The notes beneath the pieces are model-generated. The model worked only from the letters and a program-made list of their open reading frames with translations, was not told the DNA's origin and ran no database searches. Source: Peptostreptococcaceae bacterium (lineage in GTDB: Bacteria; Bacillota; Clostridia; Peptostreptococcales; Peptostreptococcaceae). Taken from it: a stretch of DNA of 5,966 bases. The position numbers were made by a program, and so were the translations under genes. The stretch covers positions 1 through 5,966 of the forward strand of contig JAFOOW010000098.1 of assembly GCA_017425305.1 (NCBI GenBank), in the 5' to 3' direction. Below are positions 1 to 5,697 of this stretch, one piece after another; positions within the stretch are counted from its first letter, which is position 1, and each line of letters begins with the position of its first letter.

Positions 1-386
1 GACTTAGCTAAAGTTATTAATATTATTTTTAAAGAATTTATTTTTAAAGCTAGTACTACACTATTTATAGTATACCCTATAGCTAATCCCTTTAATATAA
101 AAATTCCTATTGATATAGGTAGTAAAACTATTGTTAATGTACATATAGCTATACCACTTAAAAATAAAATATCTGACTTTAAATTTGATATAAGTATATT
201 TTTTAGATTTACATCAGAACTATAGTATTCATTAGCTCCTGATACATTAATAGCTATACTATTTTGAGCTTCTGGATAAAATTTATTTATACAAGCTCCT
301 ATAGCTACAAATATTATAAAAATTACAGATACTATTATTATCTCATTATTTAAAACTTCAAATATATTTCTTTTTTTTCTTTTCAA
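1..386 (-). CDS. spoIIM: Stage II sporulation protein M (SpoIIM family), 5' part; 3' end outside window
   Basis: The first 128 codons of an integral membrane protein, cut by the left edge. Visible parts are a Lys/Arg-rich cytoplasmic N-terminus (residues 2-6), a first hydrophobic helix (about 16-33), a polar extracytoplasmic stretch containing NVSGANEYYSSD (about 47-59), and a long hydrophobic region (about 72-114) carrying FILKGLAIGYTINSVV. That Gly-rich pattern is typical of the SpoIIM/DUF95 family, whose members are roughly 200 residues long, so a little over half is present. In Bacillus subtilis SpoIIM forms the DMP complex with SpoIID and SpoIIP, which remodels septal peptidoglycan during engulfment. 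The start is a TTG at 386-384, nine bases after a GAGGGGG ribosome binding site; the in-frame TTG at 395 abuts that site and is less likely. A possible sigma-E promoter lies just upstream. The adjacent Nudix gene matches the nudF-spoIIM neighbourhood of other Firmicutes. Confidence 0.88.
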   Translation of the reverse strand, partial: MKRKKRNIFEVLNNEIIIVSVIFIIFVAIGACINKFYPEAQNSIAINVSGANEYYSSDVNLKNILISNLKSDILFLSGIAICTLTIVLLPISIGIFILKGLAIGYTINSVVLALKINSLKIILITLAK

Positions 387-395
387 AATTGACAA

Positions 396-404
396 CCCCC
401 TCTT
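396..404 (-). promoter_or_regulatory. Ribosome binding site of spoIIM (supports a TTG start)
   Basis: The minus strand reads AAGAGGGGG here, followed by nine bases and then TTG at 386. The motif departs slightly from AGGAGG but is the only purine-rich site near the start of the SpoIIM frame. No in-frame ATG lies at a usable distance, so the gene probably uses TTG. Confidence 0.6.
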
Positions 405-419
405 TAGTACTTTACATAA

Positions 420-449
420 TAATTATGAAAGATAAGAGGAGGTTATTCC
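420..449 (-). promoter_or_regulatory. Possible sigma-E-type promoter in front of spoIIM
   Basis: On the minus strand GGAATAAC (449-442) and CATAATTA (427-420) are spaced like the -35 and -10 elements of sporulation sigma-E promoters, whose consensus is roughly an AATA-containing -35 and a CATA-starting -10, 13-15 bases apart. Here 15 bases separate GGAATAA from CATAATT. Transcription would begin near 412-415, leaving room for the ribosome binding site at 396-404. B. subtilis spoIIM is known to be in the sigma-E regulon. In such AT-rich DNA a chance match is quite possible, so this is a suggestion only. Confidence 0.35.
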
Positions 450-453
450 TTTT

Positions 454-984
454 TTATACAAGTTGTTTTGATAGTAATAAACCAATTGAAGTTTTAGCAT
501 CTTCAATTTCATTTTTATCAAGCATCTCATATGCTTTATTTAATTCAACTTCACATACATCTAAGAACTCTCCATCTTCCAACTTTTGTTCTCCTTTTTC
601 TAATTCAGTTGCTAAATATATAAATATCTTCTGATTAGAAAATCCAGCTGATGTATAAAATTTATGTATTAGTTTTATATTTTTTGCTATATATCCTGTT
701 TCTTCTTGTAACTCTCTTATAGCACAATCCTTAGGGTTTTCATATGGTTCTAGTTTACCTGCTGGTAGTTCCCATATAGCTTTTTCTATAGCCTTCCTGA
801 ATTGTTTTACTAATACAACTTTATTTTCAGGAGTTATTGCAAGAATGGCAACAGCTCCTGGGTGTTCTACTATTTCCCTTTTTTTATATCCTTTTTGAGG
901 TACTTCTACTGTATCTACTCTCAAGCTTATAACTCTGCCAGTATATATCTTATCACTACTTATTGTTTGTTCTTCTACTATCAT
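454..984 (-). CDS. nudF: Nudix hydrolase, ADP-ribose pyrophosphatase type
   Basis: A soluble 176-residue protein. It has a complete Nudix box at residues 76-98: G, five residues, E, seven residues, then RELQEETGY, matching GX5EX7REUXEEXGU. The box coordinates the Mg2+ ions used to split nucleoside-diphosphate-linked substrates. The lead-in ELPAGKLE and the trailing FYTSAGFSNQKIF are characteristic of the ADP-ribose pyrophosphatase branch, which turns ADP-ribose into AMP and ribose 5-phosphate; nucleotide-sugar substrates are also possible. Many relatives have Pro where this one has Ala in TSAG. The start is ATG at 984, six bases after GGAGG (995-991); a GTG one codon upstream leaves only three bases and is less likely. 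The gene overlaps the end of the DUF3866 gene by 29 bases, implying coupled translation. The family is secure, the exact substrate is not. Confidence 0.9.
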   Translation of the reverse strand: MIVEEQTISSDKIYTGRVISLRVDTVEVPQKGYKKREIVEHPGAVAILAITPENKVVLVKQFRKAIEKAIWELPAGKLEPYENPKDCAIRELQEETGYIAKNIKLIHKFYTSAGFSNQKIFIYLATELEKGEQKLEDGEFLDVCEVELNKAYEMLDKNEIEDAKTSIGLLLSKQLV

Positions 985-2053
985 CACAAACCTCCATTAA
1001 GTAATATGCTGCATTACTTGCTGCATCAAAAAACTCTCTATCTTGTTGGTAGTTTCTTCCCATACTTTTTACCCTTAATCCATAATGGTTTAAATCATCT
1101 TCAGTATTTTCATTTTTGATATATACAATATTATGCTTTTTATCTAATTCATTATCTTTTATTTGTTTGTTTACATATGATAATTTTTCATTATCATCTA
1201 TACCTATTGGTATATTTACAGCTACATTTACTATTTCTTTTAATACAGTCATACTATGATGACTTATACCTTGATGTCTTTCTCTTTTGTCAGCAAAACT
1301 TATTCTAGGTATAGCTATCGGCATTCCTTTAAGTTTTAAAACTGCATCTAATATAGGTCCTTGTTCTATACCTGTGAATCCATACTTAGTTCCAGTTCCA
1401 GCTATTCCAGGTCCCATACTTACAAAAACTACATCTGCTTTTAGTATTTCTTTAGCCGTTATTAATGCTGAATATATATTTATACACTCATAGTCTCCGC
1501 CAAAAGCATTTCCAATTGTTATAGTTTTATATATTAATCCTTTATTTTTCAAGTTTTCAACATTCTTACTTAAATATATAGGTAATGCTGCTCCATCAGT
1601 CATTATATAAACTATATTTTTAGTAGGGTTATTCCTCTTATATGAAGCAACAAAAGGAGTTAACATACTATGTAATGTTCCTACTACTACAGGAAGATTA
1701 TCTAAACTTTTAAAGTTATTAACTTTATCATGTAATTCACTATCTTGTTCTTCTACAGAGTTAACTTTAACTTGCATAGGTGTATATCTTAATTTCATTA
1801 TATGACCACCTGGTGTCATATTAGATTCTAATTTATTTAAGTTTGCTATAACAAAATGGTATCCACCTGTTCCTAGGCTTAGTTCTACTGCAGTCGTATT
1901 TAGTAAAACTTCATCTCCAACTTGTACATTCCCTGTCATTTGTGGATAGTTATACGACTTTTGAATATCTCCATCAATGTTTACAGTTATTTCCTCTAAA
2001 GAATCTGATTTACTTATTATAGATTCAACTAAACCAATTTTTTTGCTAATCAT
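956..2053 (-). CDS. DUF3866 family protein, probable cytoplasmic enzyme of unknown function
   Basis: A 365-residue protein without signal peptide or membrane helix, recognised as DUF3866 family. Conserved-looking blocks are GTGGYHFVIAN (61-71), GHIMKLRYTPMQ (83-94), MTDGAALP (151-158), GNAFGGDYE (181-189), MGPGIAGTGT (213-222), ADKRERHQGISHHS (254-267) and GLRVKSMGR (325-333). The Gly-rich turns after beta-strand-like stretches, an Asp-Gly pair and a His-rich segment look like an enzyme active site, but the reaction is not known and I do not assign one. The start is ATG at 2053, eight bases after GGAAGG, which overlaps the end of the transferase gene upstream; the gap is five bases. The end overlaps the Nudix gene. 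Its place between a lipid-linked sugar transferase and a Nudix hydrolase suggests a role in the same pathway. Confidence 0.87.
   Translation of the reverse strand: MISKKIGLVESIISKSDSLEEITVNIDGDIQKSYNYPQMTGNVQVGDEVLLNTTAVELSLGTGGYHFVIANLNKLESNMTPGGHIMKLRYTPMQVKVNSVEEQDSELHDKVNNFKSLDNLPVVVGTLHSMLTPFVASYKRNNPTKNIVYIMTDGAALPIYLSKNVENLKNKGLIYKTITIGNAFGGDYECINIYSALITAKEILKADVVFVSMGPGIAGTGTKYGFTGIEQGPILDAVLKLKGMPIAIPRISFADKRERHQGISHHSMTVLKEIVNVAVNIPIGIDDNEKLSYVNKQIKDNELDKKHNIVYIKNENTEDDLNHYGLRVKSMGRNYQQDREFFDAASNAAYYLMEVCDDSRRTNNK
991..995 (-). promoter_or_regulatory. Ribosome binding site of the Nudix gene
   Basis: GGAGG on the minus strand lies inside the last codons of the DUF3866 gene. It is six bases from the ATG at 984 but only three from the GTG at 987, which favours the ATG as start. 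Confidence 0.7.
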
Positions 2054-2058
2054 AAGAA

Positions 2059-2883
2059 TTACCTTCCTAATTTATCTATAAAGTTTAAAAACTTATTTTG
2101 TTCTATTATTTTAGTTAAAGAGTATTTTTCAGTTAATAGATGTATAAATATTAAAAATACTAACCATCCTACTCTAACTCCAAGTCCATATCCCATAGCT
2201 ACTAATATACCTATTGATATTCCTAATACATTTGACCCTGTATCTCCCATCATAGCTTTTGCTTTAAGGTCATGTGTAAAGTAAACTAACACACTTGGTA
2301 CAATTAGTAATAATAATCCCTTAGGATATCCTGCTATAGTTAAAAATATTAATATAGCTAAAAATAAATAAACTTTTATAGCTCTACCTGGCCTTAAATC
2401 TAATAAGTTCATTAAATTTGTAGATAAAGCTATTATTAATGTATTTATTCCTATATCTATTATATTCTTAGATATAGCTACAGATATTAATATACCCACA
2501 AATCCACCAAACAGTGCTTTAAAACCACCTGTAGTTAAGTTTCCTTTAAATAAGCTTTTAAAGTGACCTTTTAATCCACTAACATCTCTATTTCCTATGA
2601 TATCATCTAGTATACCTACTAAACACATTGCTATTAGTCCAAATATATACATGAATAAATATAATAAATTCTTATATTCTGTAGTAAATATTGCTAATAG
2701 TATTCCGTTTATAACTATCATAGGTAAAAATACTAACCCCATACTTACAGGTATCATATCTTTTTTATAGTTAGGTCTTATTACATTACTTGCAATTAAC
2801 ATATTTTTAAAGAATGGTATTACAGCATATGTACCTACTAAACCTGTCAATAATAGTATTATATATAGTATATAATTACTCAT
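2059..2883 (-). CDS. MraY/WecA-like polyprenyl-phosphate phosphosugar transferase (divergent)
   Basis: A 274-residue polytopic membrane protein with about nine hydrophobic helices, shorter than MraY (about 320-360 residues). Family motifs occur in order: IPVSMG near residue 44 (MraY: TPTMGG), an Asp-Asp pair in GILDDIIG (90-97), NLMNLLDLRPGRA (156-168) where MraY has an NxxNxxDGxxGLA loop, and MMGDTGSNVLG (211-221), close to the MraY FMGDTGS motif. The usual His-rich last loop is reduced to HLLTEKYS (248-255). The family moves a phosphosugar from a nucleotide donor to a polyprenyl phosphate at the inner membrane face. Catalytic Asp and Asn positions are kept, but the DLRPGRA loop argues for a different substrate. 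The start is ATG at 2883, eight bases after GGAGG; the longer frame from GTG at 2898 would begin upstream of that site. It follows the family-2 glycosyltransferase gene by five bases. Family assignment is good, substrate unknown. Confidence 0.82.
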   Translation of the reverse strand: MSNYILYIILLLTGLVGTYAVIPFFKNMLIASNVIRPNYKKDMIPVSMGLVFLPMIVINGILLAIFTTEYKNLLYLFMYIFGLIAMCLVGILDDIIGNRDVSGLKGHFKSLFKGNLTTGGFKALFGGFVGILISVAISKNIIDIGINTLIIALSTNLMNLLDLRPGRAIKVYLFLAILIFLTIAGYPKGLLLLIVPSVLVYFTHDLKAKAMMGDTGSNVLGISIGILVAMGYGLGVRVGWLVFLIFIHLLTEKYSLTKIIEQNKFLNFIDKLGR

Positions 2884-2888
2884 TAATA

Positions 2889-3581
2889 CTACCTCCACTC
2901 TTTTCTCTTTTTGCTAACAATCTTCTTTATATGATAGAATTGTTTCCCTCTATGGATAAATCCTTTTAAATCTCTACCAGTTTCACTATGTGTCATATTT
3001 ACTAATATTTCTTTTATTGTATATCCATGTTTAAGTATATCTATAGTCATTCCTACTTCTACACCATATCCATATGGTATTTCACTGAATTTCTCTAATA
3101 CTTCTTTTTTAAATATTCTTTGACCAGATATAGTAGCATCTAATTCTACACCTGTCATTTCAAATACAGACTCTTTTGCTAATCTTTTTACAAATCCCAT
3201 TCCGCCTTTTTTCTTAGCTGGTGGGAATTTAGCAATAGTTACATCCACTTCATTATTTATAACTGGCTCTATAAGTTTTATAGTTTCACTAGATGAACTT
3301 CCTAAATCTCCATCTAAAAATCCTATTATGTCAGCATTTTTCATTGCTATATCTAAACCATAGTTTAATGCATAGCCTTTACCTCTATTTTTTTCAAGTT
3401 TAAAGACTTTTATCTTTTCACTTTCTACTGATTTAGCAACTTCAGTAGTTTTATCGCTCGATCCATCATCTACAACTATAATTTCATTTATTTCATTTAT
3501 ATTAACAATACCTAATAAAGTATCTTTTATTTTTCCTTCTTCATTATATGCAGGTATTATTATACTTACATAAGGATTCAT
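2889..3581 (-). CDS. Family 2 glycosyltransferase, soluble
   Basis: A 230-residue GT-A fold glycosyltransferase. Visible motifs are SIIIPAYNEEGKI (6-18, nucleotide-binding strand), IIVVDDGSSDKT (34-45), KNRGKGYALNYGL (64-76), the metal-binding DxD as FLDGDLG (Asp90 and Asp92), ISGQRIFKKEVLEKF (151-165), GYGVEVGMTID (171-181) and HSETGRDLKGFIHRGKQF (198-215). It has no membrane helix, unlike many bacterial transferases that act on undecaprenyl phosphate, and the C-terminus is basic (KKIVSKKRKEWR). The GYGVEVG block with a following His/Arg segment resembles glucosyl-3-phosphoglycerate synthase and dolichol-phosphate-mannose-synthase-like enzymes; that is a resemblance from memory, not a substrate assignment. 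The start is ATG at 3581, nine bases after an AAGGAGAG site, 22 bases from the preceding gene. It probably hands over, or extends, the sugar handled by the MraY-like transferase next to it. Confidence 0.88.
   Translation of the reverse strand: MNPYVSIIIPAYNEEGKIKDTLLGIVNINEINEIIVVDDGSSDKTTEVAKSVESEKIKVFKLEKNRGKGYALNYGLDIAMKNADIIGFLDGDLGSSSSETIKLIEPVINNEVDVTIAKFPPAKKKGGMGFVKRLAKESVFEMTGVELDATISGQRIFKKEVLEKFSEIPYGYGVEVGMTIDILKHGYTIKEILVNMTHSETGRDLKGFIHRGKQFYHIKKIVSKKRKEWR
2892..2896 (-). promoter_or_regulatory. Ribosome binding site of the MraY-like transferase gene
   Basis: GGAGG on the minus strand sits in the last codons of the glycosyltransferase gene, eight bases before ATG at 2883. It decides the start: the upstream GTG at 2898 lies before the site rather than after it. 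Confidence 0.72.
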
Positions 3582-3603
3582 AGTTGTTCTCTCCTTTTCT
3601 TAA

Positions 3604-4473
3604 TTACTTAAATGGAATTATTCCATCTACGCCTTCTAATCTCCCAAAGTTTCCTTTTGGAGTCTTGTCTTTTAATACAGTAACTAATGATAGTTTTCCT
3701 AATCCTTCTTCTACATTATCTATAGTTACTATTTTACTTTCTTTGTAATCTTCCATATATGAAGTTTTTACATCACTTTTTTGTACAGCAACCATATATT
3801 TATTTTCTTGCTTAAATTTTTCTATTATAGTCTTATCTACTAGTTTAACTTTTTCTTTATTTTCCTTTGAGCTACCTGTAGCTATTACTACTTCATCATA
3901 ATTTGAATAGTTATCAGAAATTGAATTTATTTTTATTATTCCTAACTTCTCAAGTTCTTCTAAATTAGTTTTAGAATTTAAATCTTTTAAACAATCTACT
4001 ATATAGTTAGAAACATCTTCTGAATTTTTAAAGTTAATATTTAGTGCATCTGAAGCTTCTTTTAGTTTTGTTTGATTAGTTATATCATCATTTAAAACTA
4101 TATCAAATAATATATTTCCAGTTGCATCTTTTATTGTTTTTTGAACTTGTTCACTATAGTCATAATCATTAGAAGTAGTTATTACCCCTATATTTTTATC
4201 TTGTAACTCATCTTTTATTATCTTTTCATAATTACTGTTTATGTATTCTACTAATTGTGTATTATTTTTTTCTGATGAATCTAATGCTGTTTCTAATTCA
4301 TCATTTTTAGTTTTTAAGTTTTCAAATTTCTTATCTAAGTCTTCTATTATAGTAGCTTGTTGCTTGCTTAGTTCTTGGTCATAGTTTAAGTTAAACCCAA
4401 CTAACATACCTATTCCTAATGCAATAAATATAGCTCCTATACTTACTACATAATACTTCATATTTATATGCAT
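3604..4473 (-). CDS. SteB/MctB-family membrane protein (DUF3186, usually labelled 'copper transporter')
   Basis: A 289-residue protein. It has a short N-terminus, one hydrophobic helix rich in Gly (residues 6-28, with SIGAIFIALGIGMLVGF), then a charged coiled coil (about 32-78), then an alpha/beta domain beginning near 92 (KNIGVITTS) and ending with GRLEGVDGIIPFK. This is the layout of the MctB/SteB family, with the bulk of the protein outside the membrane. Actinobacterial relatives are the Mycobacterium tuberculosis outer-envelope copper protein MctB (Rv1698) and Corynebacterium SteB, which works with SteA in cell separation. The protein has one Cys (161), one His (2) and few Met, so no copper site is visible. 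The start is ATG at 4473, six bases after GGAGG that overlaps the steA stop region; the gap to steA is 15 bases. A role as the membrane partner of SteA fits best; this is inferred from the family and gene order. Confidence 0.85.
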   Translation of the reverse strand: MHINMKYYVVSIGAIFIALGIGMLVGFNLNYDQELSKQQATIIEDLDKKFENLKTKNDELETALDSSEKNNTQLVEYINSNYEKIIKDELQDKNIGVITTSNDYDYSEQVQKTIKDATGNILFDIVLNDDITNQTKLKEASDALNINFKNSEDVSNYIVDCLKDLNSKTNLEELEKLGIIKINSISDNYSNYDEVVIATGSSKENKEKVKLVDKTIIEKFKQENKYMVAVQKSDVKTSYMEDYKESKIVTIDNVEEGLGKLSLVTVLKDKTPKGNFGRLEGVDGIIPFK

Positions 4474-4488
4474 AGTAATCCTCCTTAA

Positions 4489-5610
4489 TTACATCTGTAA
4501 TAATAACTTTAACTTTAAGTTCATTAAATGTATAAATTGTTTAACACTTGGTGAAAAAGATGCTAATATTAACACTGGGAATAAAGCTGTAGCTATTAAT
4601 GCCCATATATATTTCATCTTTAATTTACTTCTATATAATAAGTTAACACCTTTTGCATCAATAAGTTTAGAACCTATTTTTAATCTTACTAAGAATGTAC
4701 TAGACATTCCTTTTCTTCCTTTTTCAAGGAAGTCTATCATATTTGAGTGAGTACCTACCGCAACTATAAGTTCTGCCTTATATTCATAAGCAGTAAGCAT
4801 TGCTATATCTTCACTAGTACCTGGAGCAGGGAATACTATTGCATCAAGACCTAAATCTTCTACTCTTTTAAGTCCTGGTGCCCTACCGTCTGTATAAGCA
4901 TGTACCACTATTTCTTTAGCTTTTCTTAATGCTTCATCACTTACACTATCCATATCACCTACTATAACATCTGGAGTATACCCGAACTCTAGTAAAGCGT
5001 CTGCTCCTCCATCAACTCCAACTAATATAGGTTTCATTTCTTCTATATATGAAAGTATAGCACTTAAATCTTGTTTATAATCTTGTCCTCTAACTACTAT
5101 TAATACATGTCTATTTTTATAATTAGTTTTTACCTTAGGTATCTCAACCTCACCTAAAATAAATCCTTTTTCTTTTTTAGCATATTCTATAGTATTATCT
5201 ATAAATCTATCTAGCTCTGAAGACATATTTTCATATGCTAATTTTATTTTTTCTTCAACCTTATTCTTATCTAATACCTCAGCTTCACATAAAAGTTGAC
5301 CGCTTCTATAAATCTTATTGTCAACAACCTCTATTATCTGACCTTCTTGTAAATCATGAAATACTTCTTCGCCTATATTGTCTATTATTAATATATTGTT
5401 TTCTACAAGTATTCCTGGCCCTTTATTAGGGTATCTTCCACTTATTGATTGTGCGGCATTTATTACAAGTTTAATTTTTCCTTCTACTAATGAGTTTGCA
5501 GCAACCTCATCTATATCTATATGATTAATAACAGCTATTTCTCCGCCAGTAAGTCTTTTTGCAAGCCTTTTAGTTTTCCTGTCTACCTTAATAGGGGCTT
5601 CGACTCTCAT
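4489..5610 (-). CDS. steA: SteA-like cytokinesis protein with thiamine-pyrophosphokinase fold and C-terminal membrane anchor
   Basis: A 373-residue protein. The N-terminal domain contains GGEIAVINHIDIDEVAA (22-38) and NAAQSISGRYPNKGPGILVE (51-70), both closely matching the SteA/Rv1697 family. The central domain has thiamine-pyrophosphokinase-like motifs: GVDGGAD (198-204), GDMDS (218-222) and GTSEDIAML (264-272), followed by GTHSNMIDFLEKGRKGM (286-302). A single hydrophobic helix (about 334-352) and a basic tail form the SteA-type C-terminus. In Corynebacterium SteA acts with SteB in the RipC-FtsEX cell-separation pathway. Whether it retains any nucleotide chemistry is unknown; a thiamine role is unlikely given the fused N-terminal domain and anchor. 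The start is ATG at 5610, eight bases after GGAGG. The longer frame from 5646 would start inside the proposed -10 element, and that site would then be internal. It is the first gene of the operon. Confidence 0.88.
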   Translation of the reverse strand: MRVEAPIKVDRKTKRLAKRLTGGEIAVINHIDIDEVAANSLVEGKIKLVINAAQSISGRYPNKGPGILVENNILIIDNIGEEVFHDLQEGQIIEVVDNKIYRSGQLLCEAEVLDKNKVEEKIKLAYENMSSELDRFIDNTIEYAKKEKGFILGEVEIPKVKTNYKNRHVLIVVRGQDYKQDLSAILSYIEEMKPILVGVDGGADALLEFGYTPDVIVGDMDSVSDEALRKAKEIVVHAYTDGRAPGLKRVEDLGLDAIVFPAPGTSEDIAMLTAYEYKAELIVAVGTHSNMIDFLEKGRKGMSSTFLVRLKIGSKLIDAKGVNLLYRSKLKMKYIWALIATALFPVLILASFSPSVKQFIHLMNLKLKLLLQM

Positions 5611-5618
5611 ATTTAAAA

Positions 5619-5623
5619 CCTCC
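5619..5623 (-). promoter_or_regulatory. Ribosome binding site of steA
   Basis: GGAGG on the minus strand, eight bases before ATG at 5610. It supports that start over the ATG at 5646, which has no comparable site in front of it and coincides with the promoter. Confidence 0.75.
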
Positions 5624-5645
5624 ATTTTTTCTAAAATCAAATTCA

Positions 5646-5674
5646 ATTATAACATTATTTTACAACAATTGAAA
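5646..5674 (-). promoter_or_regulatory. Extended -10 vegetative promoter driving the steA operon
   Basis: A perfect TATAAT (5651-5646) is preceded by TGT, giving the TGnTATAAT extended -10 form. Seventeen bases upstream is a weak -35, TTTCAA (5674-5669). Transcription should begin near 5638-5640, leaving about 29 bases before the steA ATG, with GGAGG properly placed. A 7-bp inverted repeat (5642-5648 and 5667-5673) brackets the spacer and overlaps both promoter elements. No other candidate this good lies between the operon genes. Confidence 0.65.
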
Positions 5675-5697
5675 TAATTAATATTATGTTTACTATA

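Noticed and set aside
435..442. GAGGAGGT on the plus strand as a ribosome binding site
   Set aside because: No plausible plus-strand gene starts at the right distance. It is the complement of a minus-strand pyrimidine stretch between the possible promoter elements.
431..455. Possible terminator after the Nudix gene
   Set aside because: Only four to five A/T pairs can form across ATAA and TTAT with a CCTCCTC loop, and on the minus strand no T run follows. The T run seen here is on the other strand.
389..634. Plus-strand open frame of 81 codons
   Set aside because: It lies mostly antisense to the well-supported Nudix gene, has no family resemblance and a low-complexity Ser/Phe-rich translation typical of a reverse-frame shadow.
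862..1119. Plus-strand open frame of 85 codons
   Set aside because: It is antisense to the Nudix and DUF3866 genes, with a Tyr/Phe/Leu-rich translation that reflects AT-rich reverse complement rather than a protein.
1287..1493. Plus-strand open frame of 68 codons
   Set aside because: It is entirely antisense to the Gly-rich conserved part of the DUF3866 gene and has no independent support.
5235..5429. Plus-strand open frame of 64 codons
   Set aside because: It is antisense to the N-terminal half of steA, with no ribosome binding site or recognisable family.
4489..5610. Calling the steA protein a thiamine pyrophosphokinase
   Set aside because: The GVDGGAD and GDMDS motifs are shared with that fold, but the extra N-terminal domain with the SISGRYPN block and the C-terminal membrane anchor match SteA-type proteins.
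5679..5692. AT-only hairpin ATAAT-ATTA-ATTAT as a cca terminator
   Set aside because: The stem is five A/T pairs with no G or C and no following T tract, too weak for an intrinsic terminator.
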